DNA of 6,825 bases from the NCBI GenBank assembly GCA_947178195.1, contig CAMWXM010000159.1:1-6825 (forward strand), written 5' to 3'. Positions 5,958-6,825 of the stretch are shown one piece after another; position 1 is the first letter of the stretch; every line of letters begins with the position of its first letter. Below the pieces are notes generated by a model. That model was given only the letters and a program-made list of their open reading frames with translations. It ran no database searches and was not told the DNA's origin. This stretch comes from an uncultured Ruminococcus sp. GTDB lineage: Bacteria; Bacillota; Clostridia; Oscillospirales; Ruminococcaceae. A program made the translations under genes and the position numbers.

Positions 5958-6462
5958 CTGAATCCTTCACCTCGCCTTCAGTTTTATTTTTTATGAGATT
6001 CAATATAAACTGATCCGTTGTTTCACTGTTAATGTCACCAAAAGTGGTAAGACGTTCAAGTTTAGTTGATTTGTTTGATGCAAGGATTATGTTTGTTTCA
6101 CAATCGAAAGAGTATATAATCATTGCTGTTTCATGAAAATTCGATTCATCTTTTTCAAATCCATAGGAATGGATTTCACTGTTATTATCCATAAGCAGTA
6201 ATTTGTTTTCATTCTTAATTATGGCATAAATAGCACAGTCCTTGTTATTAATGGAAGAAAAAGTATAATTAAGTTTTCCATCAAGCCATATCGTAACAGC
6301 AATCTGTTCAAGCTCAATATGTGATTTAGCAGTATGATAATGACATTCACTATCATTCTTGCACATTAGAAGTTCAAAGCCTTTTTTACCTTCTATTGCG
6401 AGGTCTGACCAGTTTAACAACTTTTGGTTTCTCCAGTTTAACTTTTTTTCTTCTTTTGTCAT
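5911..6462 (-). CDS. Uncharacterised 183-residue protein, first gene of the replication/integration operon
   Basis: I do not recognise the family. ATG 6462 has GGAG (6472-6475) 9 bases upstream. The protein is soluble-looking, with no signal peptide or membrane segment. It starts with a Lys/Asn/Trp-rich stretch (MTKEEKKLNWRNQKLLNWSD) and continues with alternating strands such as AVTIWLDGKLNYTF, CAIYAIIKNENKLLLM and AMIIYSFDCETNIILA. The tail after about residue 158 is acidic and probably disordered. Cysteines at about 34, 40, 76 and 120 are scattered and do not form an obvious zinc site. The last 47 bases overlap the helicase start in another frame, so the two genes are probably translationally coupled. 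The position suggests a replication accessory or regulatory protein of the element; that is inference only. Confidence 0.75.
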   Translation of the reverse strand: MTKEEKKLNWRNQKLLNWSDLAIEGKKGFELLMCKNDSECHYHTAKSHIELEQIAVTIWLDGKLNYTFSSINNKDCAIYAIIKNENKLLLMDNNSEIHSYGFEKDESNFHETAMIIYSFDCETNIILASNKSTKLERLTTFGDINSETTDQFILNLIKNKTEGEVKDSDEISTKSGFDAESFE

Positions 6463-6488
6463 TTAAATACACTCCAATTATAATATTT

Positions 6489-6519
6489 ACCAATCTTGAA
6501 CTCGAGTTATAAATTTGGT
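6489..6519. promoter_or_regulatory. Palindromic operator candidate over the plus-strand -35
   Basis: AACTCGAGTT (6499-6508) is a perfect 10-bp palindrome overlapping the plus promoter's -35 box. It is flanked almost symmetrically by ACCAA (6489-6493) and TTGGT (6515-6519), which are also reverse complements. The nested dyad would suit a dimeric repressor. In the opposite transcript it lies in the 5' leader of the operon and could form a weak hairpin. Confidence 0.5.
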
Positions 6520-6524
6520 ATAAT
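6496..6524 (+). promoter_or_regulatory. Promoter of the divergent small gene
   Basis: TTGAAC (6496-6501), a 17-base spacer and a perfect TATAAT (6519-6524) with TG at 6516-6517 (extended -10). Transcription would begin near 6531 and produce a leader of about 66 bases containing the 6540-6566 inverted repeat before the GGAGG site at 6586-6590. Confidence 0.75.
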
Positions 6525-6527
6525 TAT

Positions 6528-6556
6528 ATTATAAGACGAAAAAGTCATATTGTAAA
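6528..6556 (-). promoter_or_regulatory. Promoter of the replication/excision/integration operon
   Basis: On the minus strand TTTACA (6556-6551), a 17-base spacer and a perfect TATAAT (6533-6528). Transcription would begin near 6521, about 58 bases before the first start codon. The -10 is only 3 bases from the -10 of the plus-strand promoter, and the -35 lies at the centre of the 6540-6566 inverted repeat. Confidence 0.72.
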
Positions 6557-6566
6557 TATGACTTTT
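6540..6566. repeat. 12-bp inverted repeat, candidate operator of the divergent promoters
   Basis: AAAAGTCATATT (6540-6551) and AATATGACTTTT (6555-6566) are exact reverse complements with a 3-base spacer. The core TATGAC occurs a third time at 6568-6573. The repeat covers the operon's -35 and lies just past the plus promoter's start point, so a protein bound here could affect both. In the plus transcript it would form a leader hairpin followed by UUUU, so attenuation is an alternative. Confidence 0.7.
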
Positions 6567-6596
6567 GTATGACATTAAAAATTTTGGAGGATTATT

Positions 6597-6818
6597 ATGA
6601 TTGCACCGGATTATGGATTTACAATTAAAAACTATGTTGGTAGTTATAAAATGATTGAAAAAGGAGAAGATGTATATATAGTTTCAAATGAATTTTACAA
6701 TGCACGTAATGGAGAAAAAGAAATCCATACAAAAGAGCTTTATATGGATGATTATAAAAATAATGACTATTTGATTGTGGCATTAGCAAATATTAATGTA
6801 AATAAGTGTCTCTTATAA
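6597..6818 (+). CDS. Uncharacterised 73-residue protein divergent from the operon
   Basis: ATG 6597 is preceded by a perfect GGAGG (6586-6590) at 6 bases, in turn behind a consensus-like promoter, so this is very likely a real gene despite its size. The protein is mixed-charge and looks strand-rich (FTIKNYVGSYKMI, EDVYIVSNEFYNA, EIHTKELYMDD, YLIVALANINVN). It has no helix-turn-helix, membrane segment or signal peptide that I can see. I do not recognise the family. In similar element layouts the divergent position often holds a regulator, but nothing in the sequence shows DNA binding. It is complete, with the stop codon 7 bases before the window ends. Confidence 0.72.
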   Translation: MIAPDYGFTIKNYVGSYKMIEKGEDVYIVSNEFYNARNGEKEIHTKELYMDDYKNNDYLIVALANINVNKCLL

Positions 6819-6825
6819 ACATCTC

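Larger units (their letters stand above)
2389..6825. mobile_element. Integrative, probably self-replicating element (one end; extent uncertain)
   Basis: A tyrosine integrase, excisionase-like protein and D5/P4-type helicase sit in one operon headed by an unknown gene, with a divergent promoter switch. This set is known from phage satellites and from replicating integrative elements or plasmids. No capsid, terminase, relaxase or FtsK-like gene is visible, but the element may continue beyond the right edge. The left limit is drawn at the integrase terminator by inference only; if the STAND-TPR gene is cargo, the element extends further left. Confidence 0.6.

Noticed and set aside
6477..6482. 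Minus-strand TATAAT just upstream of the 183-residue gene
   Set aside because: It is only 1 base from the GGAG ribosome site, so a transcript from it would start after that site; the promoter at 6528-6556 fits better.
1..6825. CRISPR array, tRNA or insertion sequence
   Set aside because: No regularly spaced repeat, cloverleaf-like segment or transposase was seen on reading both strands.

Overview
The window looks like an integration boundary of a mobile element in a low-GC Gram-positive gut-type bacterium. The AT-rich composition, strong GGAGG-type ribosome sites, TTGACA/TATAAT promoters and the style of the integrase/excisionase pair all suggest a Clostridia relative such as Ruminococcus; the genus is a guess. 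Almost everything is on the minus strand. No RNA gene, CRISPR array or insertion sequence was seen, and no gene-free stretch exceeds 300 bases (largest: 2203-2420 and 6463-6596).

Layout in minus-strand transcription order: a 183-residue protein of unknown function (6462-5911) overlaps by 47 bases a D5/P4-type superfamily 3 helicase (5957-4221). Next come a small MerR-type excisionase-like protein (GTG start at 4152, ends 3928) and a tyrosine integrase (3866-2421) closed by a hairpin terminator at 2389-2408. The four genes appear to form one operon that couples replication to excision and integration, as in phage satellites or replicating integrative elements. After a 218-base gap with its own strong promoter comes a separate gene (2202 to beyond base 1) encoding a STAND-type P-loop ATPase with kinesin-light-chain-like TPR repeats, the architecture of many bacterial immune sensors. 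Whether it is cargo of the element or the flanking chromosome cannot be decided here.

At the right end a small plus-strand gene of unknown function (6597-6818) diverges from the operon. The two promoters share one compact site: their -10 boxes lie 3 bases apart, so the two polymerases should exclude each other. A palindrome covers each -35 region (10 bp at 6499-6508; 12-bp arms at 6540-6566). This resembles a lysogeny/induction-type switch.

Most worth checking: (1) the STAND-TPR gene beside the integrase; (2) a Cro/XRE-like helix-turn-helix inserted inside the integrase core-binding domain; (3) a cluster of three perfect inverted repeats within 96 bases of the helicase's low-complexity N-terminal coding region, a possible internal replication origin; (4) the mutually exclusive divergent promoters with paired operators.
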